Shown piece by piece: positions 24,100 to 33,552 of a DNA stretch of 64,000 nucleotides. Numbering within the stretch: the stretch's first letter is position 1; each line of letters starts with the position of its first letter. Source of the DNA: Mycobacterium botniense (GTDB lineage Bacteria; Actinomycetota; Actinomycetes; Mycobacteriales; Mycobacteriaceae); the NCBI RefSeq assembly GCF_010723305.1, contig NZ_BLKW01000002.1:1922001-1986000 (forward strand), written 5' to 3'. The notes under the pieces were generated by a model. That model ran no database searches, had not been told where the DNA came from, and saw only the letters and a program-made list of their open reading frames with translations. Made by a program: the position numbers and the translations under genes.

Positions 24100-25124
24100 G
24101 CAGTTCAACGCAGTCGACAATCATTAAATTCGGGGTCTTCGCAGCCGTCATGGCGGTGCTGACCACTTTCCTGTTCTTTATCTTCGGCCAGTATCAAACC
24201 GGCACGACCAATGGATACTCGGCGGTTTTCGCGGACGTGTCACGGCTGAAATCCGGAGATAGTGTTCGAGTGGCAGGGATTCGCGTAGGCACTGTCAACA
24301 GCGTCACGCTGCGGCCTGACAAGAAAGTCGTAGTGAAATTCGACGCCGGTCGCAACATCGTGCTCACCGACGGCACCAGGGCGGCGGTTCGCTATCTGAA
24401 TTTGGTAGGCGATCGGTATCTCGAACTGTTGCAGGGGCCAGGATCAACCAAACGGCTGCCAGTCGGGGCGCAGATTCCCCTTGATCACACTTCACCGGCA
24501 TTAGATCTAGACCTGCTGCTCGGCGGGCTCAAACCGGTCATCCAGGGCCTGAATGCGCGTGATGTGAATGCGCTCACGTCGTCGCTGATTCAGGTGTTTC
24601 AGGGGCAGGGCGGAACTTTGGAGTCGTTGTTGTCTAAAACATCGTCGTTCACCAACGCCTTAGCGGATAACAAGGAAGTGATCCAACACACGATCGACAA
24701 TGTGAACGCGATGCTCGCGGCGATCGACAAGGAGGGTGGCAGGTTCTCTACCACGGTCGACCGGCTGCAACAGCTGGCCACCGAGCTTGCAGCAGACCGT
24801 GATCCGATCGGCGCCGCGATCGACGCCCTGGACAAGGGAACCACGTCGGTTGCCGACTTGCTGACCACGGCGCGGCCACCGTTGTCCGGCACTGTAGCTC
24901 AGCTAAACCGGTTGGCGCCGTTGCTCGATCAGGACAAGGCCCGGTTGGATGCTGCACTGCAGAAGGCGCCGGAAAATTACCGGAAACTGATGCGTGCGGG
25001 CTCCTACGGCAGCTGGATTAACTGGTACATCTGCGAACTGAGCTGGCGTGCAACAGACATGCAGAACCGCACCGTAGTGGCGCCCTGGTTCCGACAAGAA
25101 GGTGGGAGGTGCGCCGATGCTTAG
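24096..25124 (+). CDS. mceB: MceB
   Basis: A 342-residue Mce protein. N-terminal membrane anchor at about residues 10-30 (FGVFAAVMAVLTTFLFFIFG), then the MCE domain with VFADVSRLKSGDSVRVAGI and GTVNSVTLRPDKKVVVKF, and a helical region with DALDKGTTSVADLL. Near the C-terminus SWINWYICEL is typical of MceB. It overlaps mceA by 4 nt and mceC by 8 nt. Its expected role is one subunit of the hexameric Mce lipid conduit spanning the cell envelope. Confidence 0.93.
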   Translation: MSSSTQSTIIKFGVFAAVMAVLTTFLFFIFGQYQTGTTNGYSAVFADVSRLKSGDSVRVAGIRVGTVNSVTLRPDKKVVVKFDAGRNIVLTDGTRAAVRYLNLVGDRYLELLQGPGSTKRLPVGAQIPLDHTSPALDLDLLLGGLKPVIQGLNARDVNALTSSLIQVFQGQGGTLESLLSKTSSFTNALADNKEVIQHTIDNVNAMLAAIDKEGGRFSTTVDRLQQLATELAADRDPIGAAIDALDKGTTSVADLLTTARPPLSGTVAQLNRLAPLLDQDKARLDAALQKAPENYRKLMRAGSYGSWINWYICELSWRATDMQNRTVVAPWFRQEGGRCADA

Positions 25125-26208
25125 GTATCGCGGCGCTCACCTCGTGCGGGCCGGTTTCATCGGGGTTGTCCTGGCGGTACTGGTCATAGCCGTGGGTCTG
25201 CAGCCCTCGCGGCTGCTGTCGTTGGCAACCGCCGTCCGCTACCAGGCAGTGTTTTCCGAAGCGGGTGGCCTGGCCGTGGGCAACGCCGTGACGGTGTCAG
25301 GGATCAAGGTCGGATCGGTGACAGGTGTCTCGTTGCACCGCGGTGACGTCTGGGTGACCTTCAGCGTCAAGGGAAATGTCCCGCTGGGCTCGGATACCAC
25401 CGCGCACATCCGGACCGGCACGCTGCTCGGTGAGCGGGTGCTGACCTTGGAGTCTGCCGGTGCCCGCACACTACATCCGCTGGACGTCATCCCGATCGAG
25501 CGCACATCCTCGCCGTATTCGCTAGTCGACGCGGTCAGCGAGTTCACCGCCAGTGCCTCCGGGACCGACACCGCAGCGCTGAACCAGTCGCTCGACACCC
25601 TCTCGAAAACAATCGACCAGATCGCACCGCAACTGGGAGCAACGTTCGACGGGCTGACCCGCTTGTCCCAGGCCCTCAATAGCCGCAACGAAAATCTGGG
25701 TGATCTTCTCAAGCACGCCAGTGACGTCACGAGCATTCTGTCGCAACGCAGCCAACAGGTGAACGCTCTCATCCTGAACGCCAACGATCTGCTCGCCGTG
25801 CTGGTGCAACGACGGAAAGCGATTGTCGATCTGCTGACGCACACTTCAGCGGTCGGTAAACAGTTGAGCGGCTTGGTGCACGACAACGAGGAGAAACTGG
25901 CGCCGACTTTGGACAAACTCAACTCAGTGACCGCGGTTTTGGAGAAGAACAGGGACAACATCGCCAAAGCGCTGCCCCGCCTGTCGAAATACCAGATCAC
26001 CCTTGGCGAGGCAGTTGCCAGCGGCCTGTTCTACCAGGCCTTTGTGCCAAACCAGGAACCCATGCAGCTGTTGCAGCCGTTCCTGGACTACCTGTGGGGC
26101 TTCCGCACGTTTGATACTGCGCCCGGTCGCGGTCCCGGGTTTCCGTCGCCGATGCCGCGGGCGTTGTTTCCGTGGCCCTACAACGGTATTCCGGGAGGCT
26201 CACGATGA
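25117..26208 (+). CDS. mceC: MceC
   Basis: A 363-residue Mce protein from ATG 25117, with GGGAGG 7 nt upstream; this start overlaps the end of mceB. Anchor at about residues 8-27 (LVRAGFIGVVLAVLVIAVGL), MCE domain with VFSEAGGLAVGNAVTVSGI and GTLLGERVLTLES, then the long helical stretch, which contains LSQRSQQVNALILNANDLL. A Pro-rich C-terminus (PGRGPGFPSPMPRALFPWPY) follows. Four-nt overlap with mceD. Confidence 0.93.
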   Translation: MLRYRGAHLVRAGFIGVVLAVLVIAVGLQPSRLLSLATAVRYQAVFSEAGGLAVGNAVTVSGIKVGSVTGVSLHRGDVWVTFSVKGNVPLGSDTTAHIRTGTLLGERVLTLESAGARTLHPLDVIPIERTSSPYSLVDAVSEFTASASGTDTAALNQSLDTLSKTIDQIAPQLGATFDGLTRLSQALNSRNENLGDLLKHASDVTSILSQRSQQVNALILNANDLLAVLVQRRKAIVDLLTHTSAVGKQLSGLVHDNEEKLAPTLDKLNSVTAVLEKNRDNIAKALPRLSKYQITLGEAVASGLFYQAFVPNQEPMQLLQPFLDYLWGFRTFDTAPGRGPGFPSPMPRALFPWPYNGIPGGSR

Positions 26209-27602
26209 TGTCGCGGAAGAAACTCGCGGCCGCAGCCGGAATCGTTTTGGTCGGGCTTATCGCCGCGGCGGCGGCGGTTATCGTGCGTGAGACGTTCTCG
26301 CGCCCGACAACGATTACCGCCTATTTCACTACCGCCACCGCGATTTACCCCGGCGACGAGGTACGGGTCGCAGGTGTCAAGGTCGGCCGCGTAGTGGCTA
26401 TCCAACCGGAGGGGACGCGCGCCAAAATGACTTTGCACGTCAACCGTGACGTGCCCATTCCGGCCGATGCCAAAGCGGTGATCGTCGCCCAGAATCTGGT
26501 CGCCGCGCGCTATGTGCAGCTCACTCCGGCCTACCGGTCGAGCGGCCCAAAGATGACCAACGGGGCTGTGATCCCGGTCGACCGGACGGCCGTGCCGGTC
26601 GAGTGGGATGAGGTGAAAGCCCAACTAATGCGGCTGGCAACCGATTTGGGTCCCAACAGCACGGTGTCGACCCCTTCGATGGCTCGGTTCATCGACAGTG
26701 CTTCCGACGCGCTGGCCGGCAACGGTGACAAGCTGCGCCAGACGCTGGCTCAACTGTCCGGAGTGGGGCGGATTCTGGCCAGCGGCAGCGGCAACATCGT
26801 CGACATCGTCAAGAACTTGCAGACCTTCGTTTCCGCACTGCGCGACAGCAACGTCCAGATCGTGCAGTTCCAAGACCGCTTCGCCACGCTCACCAGCGTG
26901 CTCAACGAGAGCAGATCCGACCTGGATGCGGCGCTGAGCGACCTTTCGGCGGCCGTCGCCGAGGTGCAGCGCTTCATCGCGGAAACCCGTGACAAGACCA
27001 GCGAGCAGATAGTGCGGTTGGCCGATGTCACCCAAAACCTAGTCGAGCACCGGATGGACATCGAAAACATCCTGCACGTCGCACCGAACGCGTTCGCGAA
27101 CTACTACAACATCTACAACCCCGATACCGGCATGCAAGACGGCGTTTTCGTGATCAACCAACTTTCGAATCCGGTACACCTGATCTGCACGTCGCTTGAG
27201 GCTGTCGAAAACGTCACCGCGCCCGAATCGGGAAAGCTGTGCGCTGAATATCTCGGCCCGGGGCTGCGGTTGCTGAACTTCAACTACCTGCCTATGCCGA
27301 CCAACTATTGGCTGGCAAAAGCGGCAGACCCGCAAAACGTCATCTACACCGACCCGGCGCTCGTCCCTTGCCACCCTCACATGGAGGCCTGTGAAGGCGG
27401 GTTGAACGGCACGACCCCAACTCCGCCCGAGACCGCGCCCGCAGTATCGGCGTACACCGGGCTGCCCGGTGACACTCCCGGGGCGAACTGGCCGCCTCCC
27501 GTGGCGCCGGGCCCGCCCGCGCCGGCCCCGGCACTACCTGGCGCACCCGCGCCGACGACGGCGCCGGACGTATTGCTGCCCGCGGAAAGGCCATCGCCAT
27601 GA
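26205..27602 (+). CDS. mceD: MceD
   Basis: A 465-residue Mce protein from ATG 26205 (GGGAGG upstream). N-terminal anchor KLAAAAGIVLVGLIAAAAAV, MCE domain with AIYPGDEVRVAGVKVG and VAARYVQLTP, a helical middle, and a C-terminal domain containing HVAPNAFANYYNIYNPDTG, a segment typical of MceD. The last 70 residues are Pro/Ala-rich and probably extend into the periplasm or cell wall. It overlaps mceE by 4 nt. Confidence 0.93.
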   Translation: MMSRKKLAAAAGIVLVGLIAAAAAVIVRETFSRPTTITAYFTTATAIYPGDEVRVAGVKVGRVVAIQPEGTRAKMTLHVNRDVPIPADAKAVIVAQNLVAARYVQLTPAYRSSGPKMTNGAVIPVDRTAVPVEWDEVKAQLMRLATDLGPNSTVSTPSMARFIDSASDALAGNGDKLRQTLAQLSGVGRILASGSGNIVDIVKNLQTFVSALRDSNVQIVQFQDRFATLTSVLNESRSDLDAALSDLSAAVAEVQRFIAETRDKTSEQIVRLADVTQNLVEHRMDIENILHVAPNAFANYYNIYNPDTGMQDGVFVINQLSNPVHLICTSLEAVENVTAPESGKLCAEYLGPGLRLLNFNYLPMPTNYWLAKAADPQNVIYTDPALVPCHPHMEACEGGLNGTTPTPPETAPAVSAYTGLPGDTPGANWPPPVAPGPPAPAPALPGAPAPTTAPDVLLPAERPSP

Positions 27603-28789
27603 CCATCCCTGGTGTTGCCCGGCGGCTGTTCGTTATGGGGTCGAGTGTGCTGCTCATTACGACAGGATGCGCCTACCATGGTCTTAACTCGTTGCCACTT
27701 CCCGGGGCGGTGGGACGAGGAGCGGGGGCTCAAATTTTCCACGTCGAGATCGCCAACGTTGGCACGATGGAGTCAAATTCGCCCGTCATGATCAACGACG
27801 TCGTGGTCGGCAGCGTTGGCAAAATGACGGTGCGGGGTTGGCACGCCGATGTCGAAGTCGCAGTGCGGCCTGACGTCGTGGTCCCCGCGAACGCGGTGGC
27901 CAGGGTCGCACAGACCAGCCTGCTGGGTTCGATGCATCTGGAGCTCAACCCGCCGCCGGGTCAGCCGCCGACCGGAAGGCTCAAGCCCGGTGCCACCATT
28001 CCGCTGAACAAGTCGTCGACCTACCCGTCGACCGAGCAGACCCTGTCGTCATTGTCGGTGGTCGTCAACGCTGGGGGACTCGGGCAAATCGGCGATATTA
28101 TCCACAATGTCGACGCCGTCTTGTCGGGGCATGAGCGTGAGACCCGGGATCTCCTGACCCGGCTTGACACGTTCGTTGGCACGTTTGATGATCAGCGGGA
28201 CAACATCATCGCGACCATCAAAGAATTAGACCGCGTTGCAACGACATTCGCGGCGCAGCGGGACGTCATCACCGAAGCCTTACGCAAGATTCCACCCGCG
28301 TTGGACGTCCTCCTGAGGGAACGGCCACGGATAATTACCGCATTGGACAAACTGCGCGTGTTCAGCGACACCGCGACGGGTCTTATCAACGATACCCAGG
28401 CCGACCTGGTGAAGAACCTGCAAAACTTGGCGCCGACAATTTGCTCGCTCGCCGAGGTTGGCCCCGACCTCGACGCCGCTTTGGCCTACACAACCGTGTT
28501 CCCGTATGGCCAAAACCTCATCGATCGAGGCTTCAAGGGCGATTATTTCAACGTCTTCGTCGTCATTGACGTGACCCGCGCCCGGCTCAAGTCACAAACG
28601 TTCATGGGAACCCACTGGCAGCAGGAGGACCTCGAGTGGGTACCGGCGCCGGGCGACCCGGGCTATGACGCGTACTACGCGAAGAACGGAAACGGTGACG
28701 GCTCCAGCGGACTTCCGCGCACACCGCCCCCTCCGGACCGCTGTAGACCGGAGACTGTCGTGCCGGTGGCGTCCTCCGGAGGTCGCTGA
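27599..28789 (+). CDS. mceE: MceE, lipoprotein-type Mce protein
   Basis: A 396-residue Mce protein with a lipoprotein-like signal: a hydrophobic core (LFVMGSSVLLI) followed by TTGC with Cys24 as the acylation site, as for LprK-type MceE proteins. The MCE domain contains NSPVMINDVVVGSVGKM and ARVAQTSLLGSMHLEL. A helical region and a Pro-rich tail with PRTPPPPDRCRPE follow. One base overlaps mceF. Lipid anchoring would hold this subunit at the outer face of the membrane. Confidence 0.93.
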   Translation: MTIPGVARRLFVMGSSVLLITTGCAYHGLNSLPLPGAVGRGAGAQIFHVEIANVGTMESNSPVMINDVVVGSVGKMTVRGWHADVEVAVRPDVVVPANAVARVAQTSLLGSMHLELNPPPGQPPTGRLKPGATIPLNKSSTYPSTEQTLSSLSVVVNAGGLGQIGDIIHNVDAVLSGHERETRDLLTRLDTFVGTFDDQRDNIIATIKELDRVATTFAAQRDVITEALRKIPPALDVLLRERPRIITALDKLRVFSDTATGLINDTQADLVKNLQNLAPTICSLAEVGPDLDAALAYTTVFPYGQNLIDRGFKGDYFNVFVVIDVTRARLKSQTFMGTHWQQEDLEWVPAPGDPGYDAYYAKNGNGDGSSGLPRTPPPPDRCRPETVVPVASSGGR

Positions 28790-30579
28790 TGCTCACACGA
28801 TTCGTCCGAATCCAGCTGACCATCTTTACGATCACGTCGATCATCGGTGTGCTCGTGATGATCTTCTCCTACCTGCAGGTACCCACCCTGCTGGGCATTG
28901 GCCGGGTCACCGTCACGCTTGAGCTACCCGACACAGGGGGACTCTACCGCTTTTCCAACGTCACCTACCGCGGCGTACAGATCGGCAAGGTCACCGCAGT
29001 GCAGCTGACCCGTTACGGAGCAAAAGCAACGCTTTCCCTTGCTGACTCGCCGAAGATTCCGGCGGACTTGCAAGCCGAGGTGCACAGCATCTCCGCGGTG
29101 GGCGAACAATACGTCGATCTTCGCCCGCGCACTGATTCGCCTCCCTATCTGCGCGACGGTTCGGTGATACCGATGCGAGAGACCACGATTCCACAACAAG
29201 TTGGCCCGATGCTGGACCAGGTCAGCGCGTTGATCAACAGCGTCCCCGAGGAAAAGCTGAGCGCGTTAATCGACAGCTCGTTTGCGAGTTTCAGCGGATC
29301 CGGATATGACCTGGGGTCGATTTTCGACTCGTCAGCCAGGGTCGCCGCCGACGCTAACAGCGTATCCGACCGCACCCGAGCATTGTTCGACGACACAAAG
29401 CCACTGCTGGATTCACAAGCTCAAACCGCCGACTCGATCAGACTGTGGGCGCGCAGCCTCGCCGGCGTGACCGAGCAAGTAGCCACCGACGACACCCAGG
29501 TGCGGAGGCTCCTACAGACCGGACCGGGAGCAGCCGACGAAGCGGCGCGACTGCTTGACCAAGTCAAGCCGACCCTTCCGGTGTTGCTGGCCAACCTCAC
29601 CACCATCGGCCAAATCGGTGTGACCTACCATCCCTCGCTCGAGCAACTTCTGGTGTTGTTGCCGCCGGTTATCGCCGACCTCCAGGTAGCTTCGCCGAGC
29701 AACAACTACATCGGCCTGCCGTCAGGCGGTTTCCACTTCGCGATTGCCGACCCGCCAGCGTGCACGGTCGGCTTCCTGCCGCCCAGCCAATGGCGGTCAC
29801 CGGCCGATACGACTACGGTGGACACCCCGGACGGACTGTACTGCAAACTGCCTCAGGATTCACCGATCGCCGTCCGCGGTGCCCGCAACTACCCCTGCAT
29901 GGGTCACCCCGGTAAGCGTGCGCCGACCGTCGAAATATGCAACAGCGACAAGCCGTTCGAGCCGTTGGCCATGCGACAGCATGTTTTGGGGCCTTACCCA
30001 CTGGATCCGAATCTGCTCTCGCAGGGCGTTCCGCCCGATGACCGGATCACCTTCAACGACCGGATTTTCGCGCCGACCCAGGGAACGCCGCTAACCCCAC
30101 CGCAGAATATACCCTCACCACCGAAATTGCCTCCGCCCCCGTCGATGGAACCCCTGGGACCCGGCCACCCGGCGGGCGCACCTCCGCTGGGAGCGCCCGG
30201 TAATCCCGCCGTCCCCCGGTCGCCAGCGGTGCCAGAGAACCACGCGCCGCCATTACTACCATCCGGTAACGAGGCCAGTCTGCCACCGCTGGAGTCGCTG
30301 GCGCCGATGGATAGTCCTGACGCCATGACGCCGGTGCCGGTAGCTCCCCGGACGTCCACTAGCGTCCCGCCGCCGAGCGCGGCGCCGTCTGCGGCCCCAA
30401 GCTCGTTCGAACCCAGCGGTTCTGGGGATGCCCCCTCGGTGGCCGTCACCGAGTACAATCCCCGCACCGGATCGTATCTCGGATCCGACGGCCATATCTA
30501 TCGGCAGTCAGATCTGGTTACGCCGGCGGATCACAAAACCAAAACGTGGAAAGACCTGATCTTGCCGCGCCATGCCTGA
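28789..30579 (+). CDS. mceF: MceF, with long Pro/Ser-rich C-terminus
   Basis: A 596-residue Mce protein. Anchor at about residues 9-31 (LTIFTITSIIGVLVMIFSYL), MCE domain (DTGGLYRFSNVTYRGVQIG; SAVGEQYVDL), helical region, then a folded part with NNYIGLPSGGFHFAI. From about residue 420 to 530 the chain is strongly Pro/Ser/Ala-rich and low in complexity, followed by a compact end VAVTEYNPRTGSYLGSDG seen in MceF proteins. It is the last of six contiguous mce genes. Confidence 0.93.
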   Translation: MLTRFVRIQLTIFTITSIIGVLVMIFSYLQVPTLLGIGRVTVTLELPDTGGLYRFSNVTYRGVQIGKVTAVQLTRYGAKATLSLADSPKIPADLQAEVHSISAVGEQYVDLRPRTDSPPYLRDGSVIPMRETTIPQQVGPMLDQVSALINSVPEEKLSALIDSSFASFSGSGYDLGSIFDSSARVAADANSVSDRTRALFDDTKPLLDSQAQTADSIRLWARSLAGVTEQVATDDTQVRRLLQTGPGAADEAARLLDQVKPTLPVLLANLTTIGQIGVTYHPSLEQLLVLLPPVIADLQVASPSNNYIGLPSGGFHFAIADPPACTVGFLPPSQWRSPADTTTVDTPDGLYCKLPQDSPIAVRGARNYPCMGHPGKRAPTVEICNSDKPFEPLAMRQHVLGPYPLDPNLLSQGVPPDDRITFNDRIFAPTQGTPLTPPQNIPSPPKLPPPPSMEPLGPGHPAGAPPLGAPGNPAVPRSPAVPENHAPPLLPSGNEASLPPLESLAPMDSPDAMTPVPVAPRTSTSVPPPSAAPSAAPSSFEPSGSGDAPSVAVTEYNPRTGSYLGSDGHIYRQSDLVTPADHKTKTWKDLILPRHA

Positions 30580-30621
30580 AGTCAACCCTTTCGAGGTATT
30601 AAGCCCAGCAAGGAGATTCCG

Positions 30622-31395
30622 ATGACCGTCGGCGACCGGCCCGTGTCGGCGCCCGGAGCCGGTGACCGTGATGACGCGCCGAAAAGCGCTTCGTTTGTGT
30701 TGGCGGAGGCGGCGGAGGCAGAGGCACTGGCCGCTGAGGCGGAAGCACGTGCCGCGGCGGCCCGCGCCCGCGCGGAAAGGCTGCGCCGGCAAGCTGAAGC
30801 GGCGTCATCCGACCGACCGGACGGCAGAGACACGGCAACCCCGCATGCAGATGACACGGGCCCCGACGCGCCCGCGGCAGACACCGGCCCACCCCGGCAC
30901 CGGCGGCTACGTCACCCGGGAATCAAAGTCACCGCTGTCTGTGCTGGGTTGGTGCTGATCTGTGCCTCGCTTGCGGCAAGTGGCTATATGGTCTGGCGCG
31001 ATCACGCTGCATCGCAGCAAAAACACCGCATTGCCGAGTACGCCGCGGCGGCCCGCCGCGATGTCGCGGCTTTGATGTCGTTGGACTTCAACAAAACCAA
31101 GGAGGACCTTCAGCGCATCGAAGATAATTCCACCGGACGGTTCAAGAGCACTTTCCCGGCGTTTGCAGATCAGCTGAGCAAGCGCCTGCAGCAGTCGAAG
31201 ATGGTCACCACGGTCACCGTGAACGATGTTGCTGTGGAGTCGATGACCGACGACTCGGCGATCGTCTTGGTCGCCGCGACCACACAGGCCACGGGACCCG
31301 ATGGCCAGCTGCAACCACAACCCTGGCATATCGCCTTGGGCCTTCGTAGAGACGGCGGGCAGCCCAAAATGTCGAGCATAGAGTTCGTCCAATGA
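30622..31395 (+). CDS. Mce-associated membrane protein (Mas) 1
   Basis: A 257-residue protein that begins with an Ala/Glu/Arg-rich coiled-coil stretch (about residues 25-60), has one transmembrane helix (about 101-123, IKVTAVCAGLVLICASLAAS), and ends in a cystatin/NTF2-like extracytoplasmic domain containing FKSTFPAFADQLSKRL and VVTTVTVNDVAVES. The layout matches the Rv1973-like proteins that follow mceF in mycobacterial mce operons and are thought to stabilise the Mce complex. Four-nt overlap with the next gene. Confidence 0.88.
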   Translation: MTVGDRPVSAPGAGDRDDAPKSASFVLAEAAEAEALAAEAEARAAAARARAERLRRQAEAASSDRPDGRDTATPHADDTGPDAPAADTGPPRHRRLRHPGIKVTAVCAGLVLICASLAASGYMVWRDHAASQQKHRIAEYAAAARRDVAALMSLDFNKTKEDLQRIEDNSTGRFKSTFPAFADQLSKRLQQSKMVTTVTVNDVAVESMTDDSAIVLVAATTQATGPDGQLQPQPWHIALGLRRDGGQPKMSSIEFVQ

Positions 31396-32039
31396 CCATC
31401 CGGCAACGACGACGAGTCGACGACGCCAACGACGTGGCTGTCGACGAGGACCACGATGCTGCCAAGCCGGCGTCGGGCGAGCACTCGGCGCCGGGGCGCG
31501 TGATAAGCCGCATAAGGCCCGCAATAGAGTTCAGTCGGCGCTGGGTGCTCAGGTCACTCGCGCACTGGCACGCCATCGTACTGACGACGGCGGTCGTGGC
31601 GACAGTGGGACTTGCCGTCGCCCTGTTCTTTTTCCAGTACCGCCCCAATCAGCAGACGGACGGGGCGGCGGCACAGCACGTAATCAAGGCTGCATCTGAT
31701 GGCACGGTGGCGGTTCTGTCATCCTCGCCGGAGACCATTGACAACGATTTGAAGGTCGCAAATTCACACCTGACCGGAAACTTCTTGCGGTACTTTAACG
31801 ATTTCGGTCGGCAGTTCTTGGCGCCAGCTGTCCGGCAACACAGAGTGAAGGCGTCCGCGAGCGTGCTGCGCGCCGCAGTGGTGGACTTGCATCCGGACTC
31901 GGCCGTCGTTCTGCTGTTTATCCACCAGACCACCACCAGCAGTGACAAACCGGAGCCGGTATTAACCACGAACAGTGTGCGAGTGACACTGAAAAAAGTC
32001 AACGGAGACTGGCTGATCTCGAAATTCGAGCCGGAGTAA
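31392..32039 (+). CDS. Mce-associated membrane protein (Mas) 2
   Basis: A 215-residue protein with a charged, disordered N-terminus (residues 1-50), one transmembrane segment (about 61-82, IVLTTAVVATVGLAVALFFF), and a Mas-type extracellular domain including FLRYFNDFGRQFLAPAVRQH and VRVTLKKVNGDWLISKFEPE. It is a paralogue in type to the gene before it, with which it overlaps. Rv1972/Rv1973-like pairs occupy this place in the M. tuberculosis mce3 operon. Confidence 0.88.
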   Translation: MTIRQRRRVDDANDVAVDEDHDAAKPASGEHSAPGRVISRIRPAIEFSRRWVLRSLAHWHAIVLTTAVVATVGLAVALFFFQYRPNQQTDGAAAQHVIKAASDGTVAVLSSSPETIDNDLKVANSHLTGNFLRYFNDFGRQFLAPAVRQHRVKASASVLRAAVVDLHPDSAVVLLFIHQTTTSSDKPEPVLTTNSVRVTLKKVNGDWLISKFEPE

Positions 32040-32068
32040 GGCGCGGCGCGTGATATGAGGAAAAACCG

Positions 32069-32554
32069 ATGCGGGTAGTTGGCACGATAGGATGCGCGAC
32101 ACTGGCGGCAGCAGCGATGGTCCCGGGATTCGGGTCGCTATCCGCTGCGTCGCCGGATTCGATCGCCCTCAACGGAATGTATCGGGCAACCTCTGACGGT
32201 CAGTGGGCGAAAACAAACTACGCATACCACAACGAAGCGACCGTCACGAGCGTGTGGACTATCAGCTCCGCGTGCACCGACCCCATGGACTGCTCGGGTC
32301 GGGTCACCAGCGACCAAGGATGGAGCGCACCTCTTCGCCTGGTTGGGGGCAATATGTGGTTCGTCACCCACGATGTCGAAAACTGGGAGCAGTGCGGGGA
32401 TGGCATGCCGCCCGCCCCCGGGCACCAGACATTCAAGTTCTCCGCGGACGAGAACCTATCCGGCTGGGACTACACGGTCGGTCCCAGCGGTGCCTGCGGC
32501 GCCAATAAATGGCTCGTTGTCGAGATGCCATTCAAATTGGTCAAGATCGGGTAA
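32069..32554 (+). CDS. Secreted protein, Rv1975-like
   Basis: A 161-residue protein with a signal peptide (residues 1 to about 27; hydrophobic core CATLAAAAMVPGFGSLSA). The mature part has four cysteines in pairs (ACTDPMDCSG; WEQCGDG and GACGANK) and many Trp/Tyr, suggesting a small disulfide-bonded beta-sandwich. Proteins of this type accompany mce operons in mycobacteria (Rv1975 beside mce3, from memory). It follows the Mas genes by 29 nt and probably ends the mce transcript. Role unknown. Confidence 0.8.
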   Translation: MRVVGTIGCATLAAAAMVPGFGSLSAASPDSIALNGMYRATSDGQWAKTNYAYHNEATVTSVWTISSACTDPMDCSGRVTSDQGWSAPLRLVGGNMWFVTHDVENWEQCGDGMPPAPGHQTFKFSADENLSGWDYTVGPSGACGANKWLVVEMPFKLVKIG

Positions 32555-32723
32555 GCATTACCGATCCGCCACGGCCAGTCACCTGTCGCCCGCGACGATC
32601 TCGGGACTTTGGAACCACAGCGCCGGCGCTCTGGTCTGCCCGCGTGAACCAAGCGTCTGCCGCGGCCCCCGGGTCAAACACAATCCCGAAGGACCGCCGA
32701 TGAGCGCCTCAGCGAGTGCACCC

Positions 32724-32752
32724 TTGACCTTGGCTAGCCGATCGGCTAGTTT
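32724..32752 (+). promoter_or_regulatory. Promoter with operator C (TAGCCGATCGGCTA)
   Basis: CTAGCCGATCGGCTAG (32734-32749) is a perfect 16-bp palindrome, the same operator as at 19516 and 21191. A TTGACC hexamer at 32724-32729 could be a -35 element with a weak -10 (TAGTTT, 32747-32752), placing the operator in the promoter spacer. It precedes the membrane operon starting at 32839. The rest of the 284-bp gap shows no gene. Confidence 0.75.
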
Positions 32753-32838
32753 GCCCGTGGCCGGTAGGCACGCAATTGCGCGGCGTGGCGATGGGAGTCA
32801 TCGATGCCTGAAAGCGCTCCCGGTGGGGATCCACGACA

Positions 32839-33552
32839 ATGAGACGGACCGATGGTGAGCTGATCCTGTTTTGGACGTTGCCCGCGGTGGCGATCATCTG
32901 GATCTCCGCGTTTTTCTTGTTCCCGGGTTTCGTCCATCCCATGCCGCCGACGATGTCGGCAGAGCGAGTCGCTGCCTTCTATCGTGATCCCGCGAACCTC
33001 CCACGCATTCGCTACAGCATGATCGTGTTCAACTGGTTTTGCGTGGGTCTGATCCCGATCCTGATGCTGCTGGTGATGCAGATGCGCCGGATGGCGCATC
33101 GCACGCCGATATTGTCCTATTGCATGCTGGCCTGTGCCGCCGGTGGTCCCGCGATCTTCCTTATTGCCAACCTGTTTTGGTTGCTGGCCGCGTTCCGGCC
33201 GGAACGGCCTCCCGAATTGACCCAACTGTTCAACGATCTGGCATGGGTCACCTTTACCATCCAGGTTCCTTACCTGATCATGCAAAGTGTGCTGCTGGCG
33301 CTGGCGATTTACTGGGACCAGCAGCCCCGACCGGTGTTCAAGCCGTGGGTCGCGCATTTCAATCTCCTCGTCGCAGCGGCATTGGCCCCGGCGGCCTTCA
33401 CCGGTCTTGCGCTGAGCGGGCCCATGTCCTGGAACGGCTTGCTGCCGTTCTGGGTCAAAAACATCGCCATCGCCGTCTGGATCGTCGTGATGGCAGTCGT
33501 TCTCGGCCAAGCGATCCGGCGCCAGCGTGTCGAGGATGAGGTTTGCCCATGA
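32839..33552 (+). CDS. Six-helix membrane protein, family A of oxidase-associated operon
   Basis: A 237-residue integral membrane protein with about six transmembrane segments (WTLPAVAIIWISAFFLFPGF; YSMIVFNWFCVGLIPILMLL and others). I recognise no family by name. It shares layout with the next gene: a charged loop (RPERPPELTQLFNDLAWV), then a His/Tyr-Phe/Leu-Asn-Leu motif (AHFNLLVAA) and a late GPMSWNGLL motif. This suggests that the two are diverged paralogues. It is first in a four-gene operon behind operator C and overlaps the next gene (ATGA). Confidence 0.78.
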   Translation: MRRTDGELILFWTLPAVAIIWISAFFLFPGFVHPMPPTMSAERVAAFYRDPANLPRIRYSMIVFNWFCVGLIPILMLLVMQMRRMAHRTPILSYCMLACAAGGPAIFLIANLFWLLAAFRPERPPELTQLFNDLAWVTFTIQVPYLIMQSVLLALAIYWDQQPRPVFKPWVAHFNLLVAAALAPAAFTGLALSGPMSWNGLLPFWVKNIAIAVWIVVMAVVLGQAIRRQRVEDEVCP

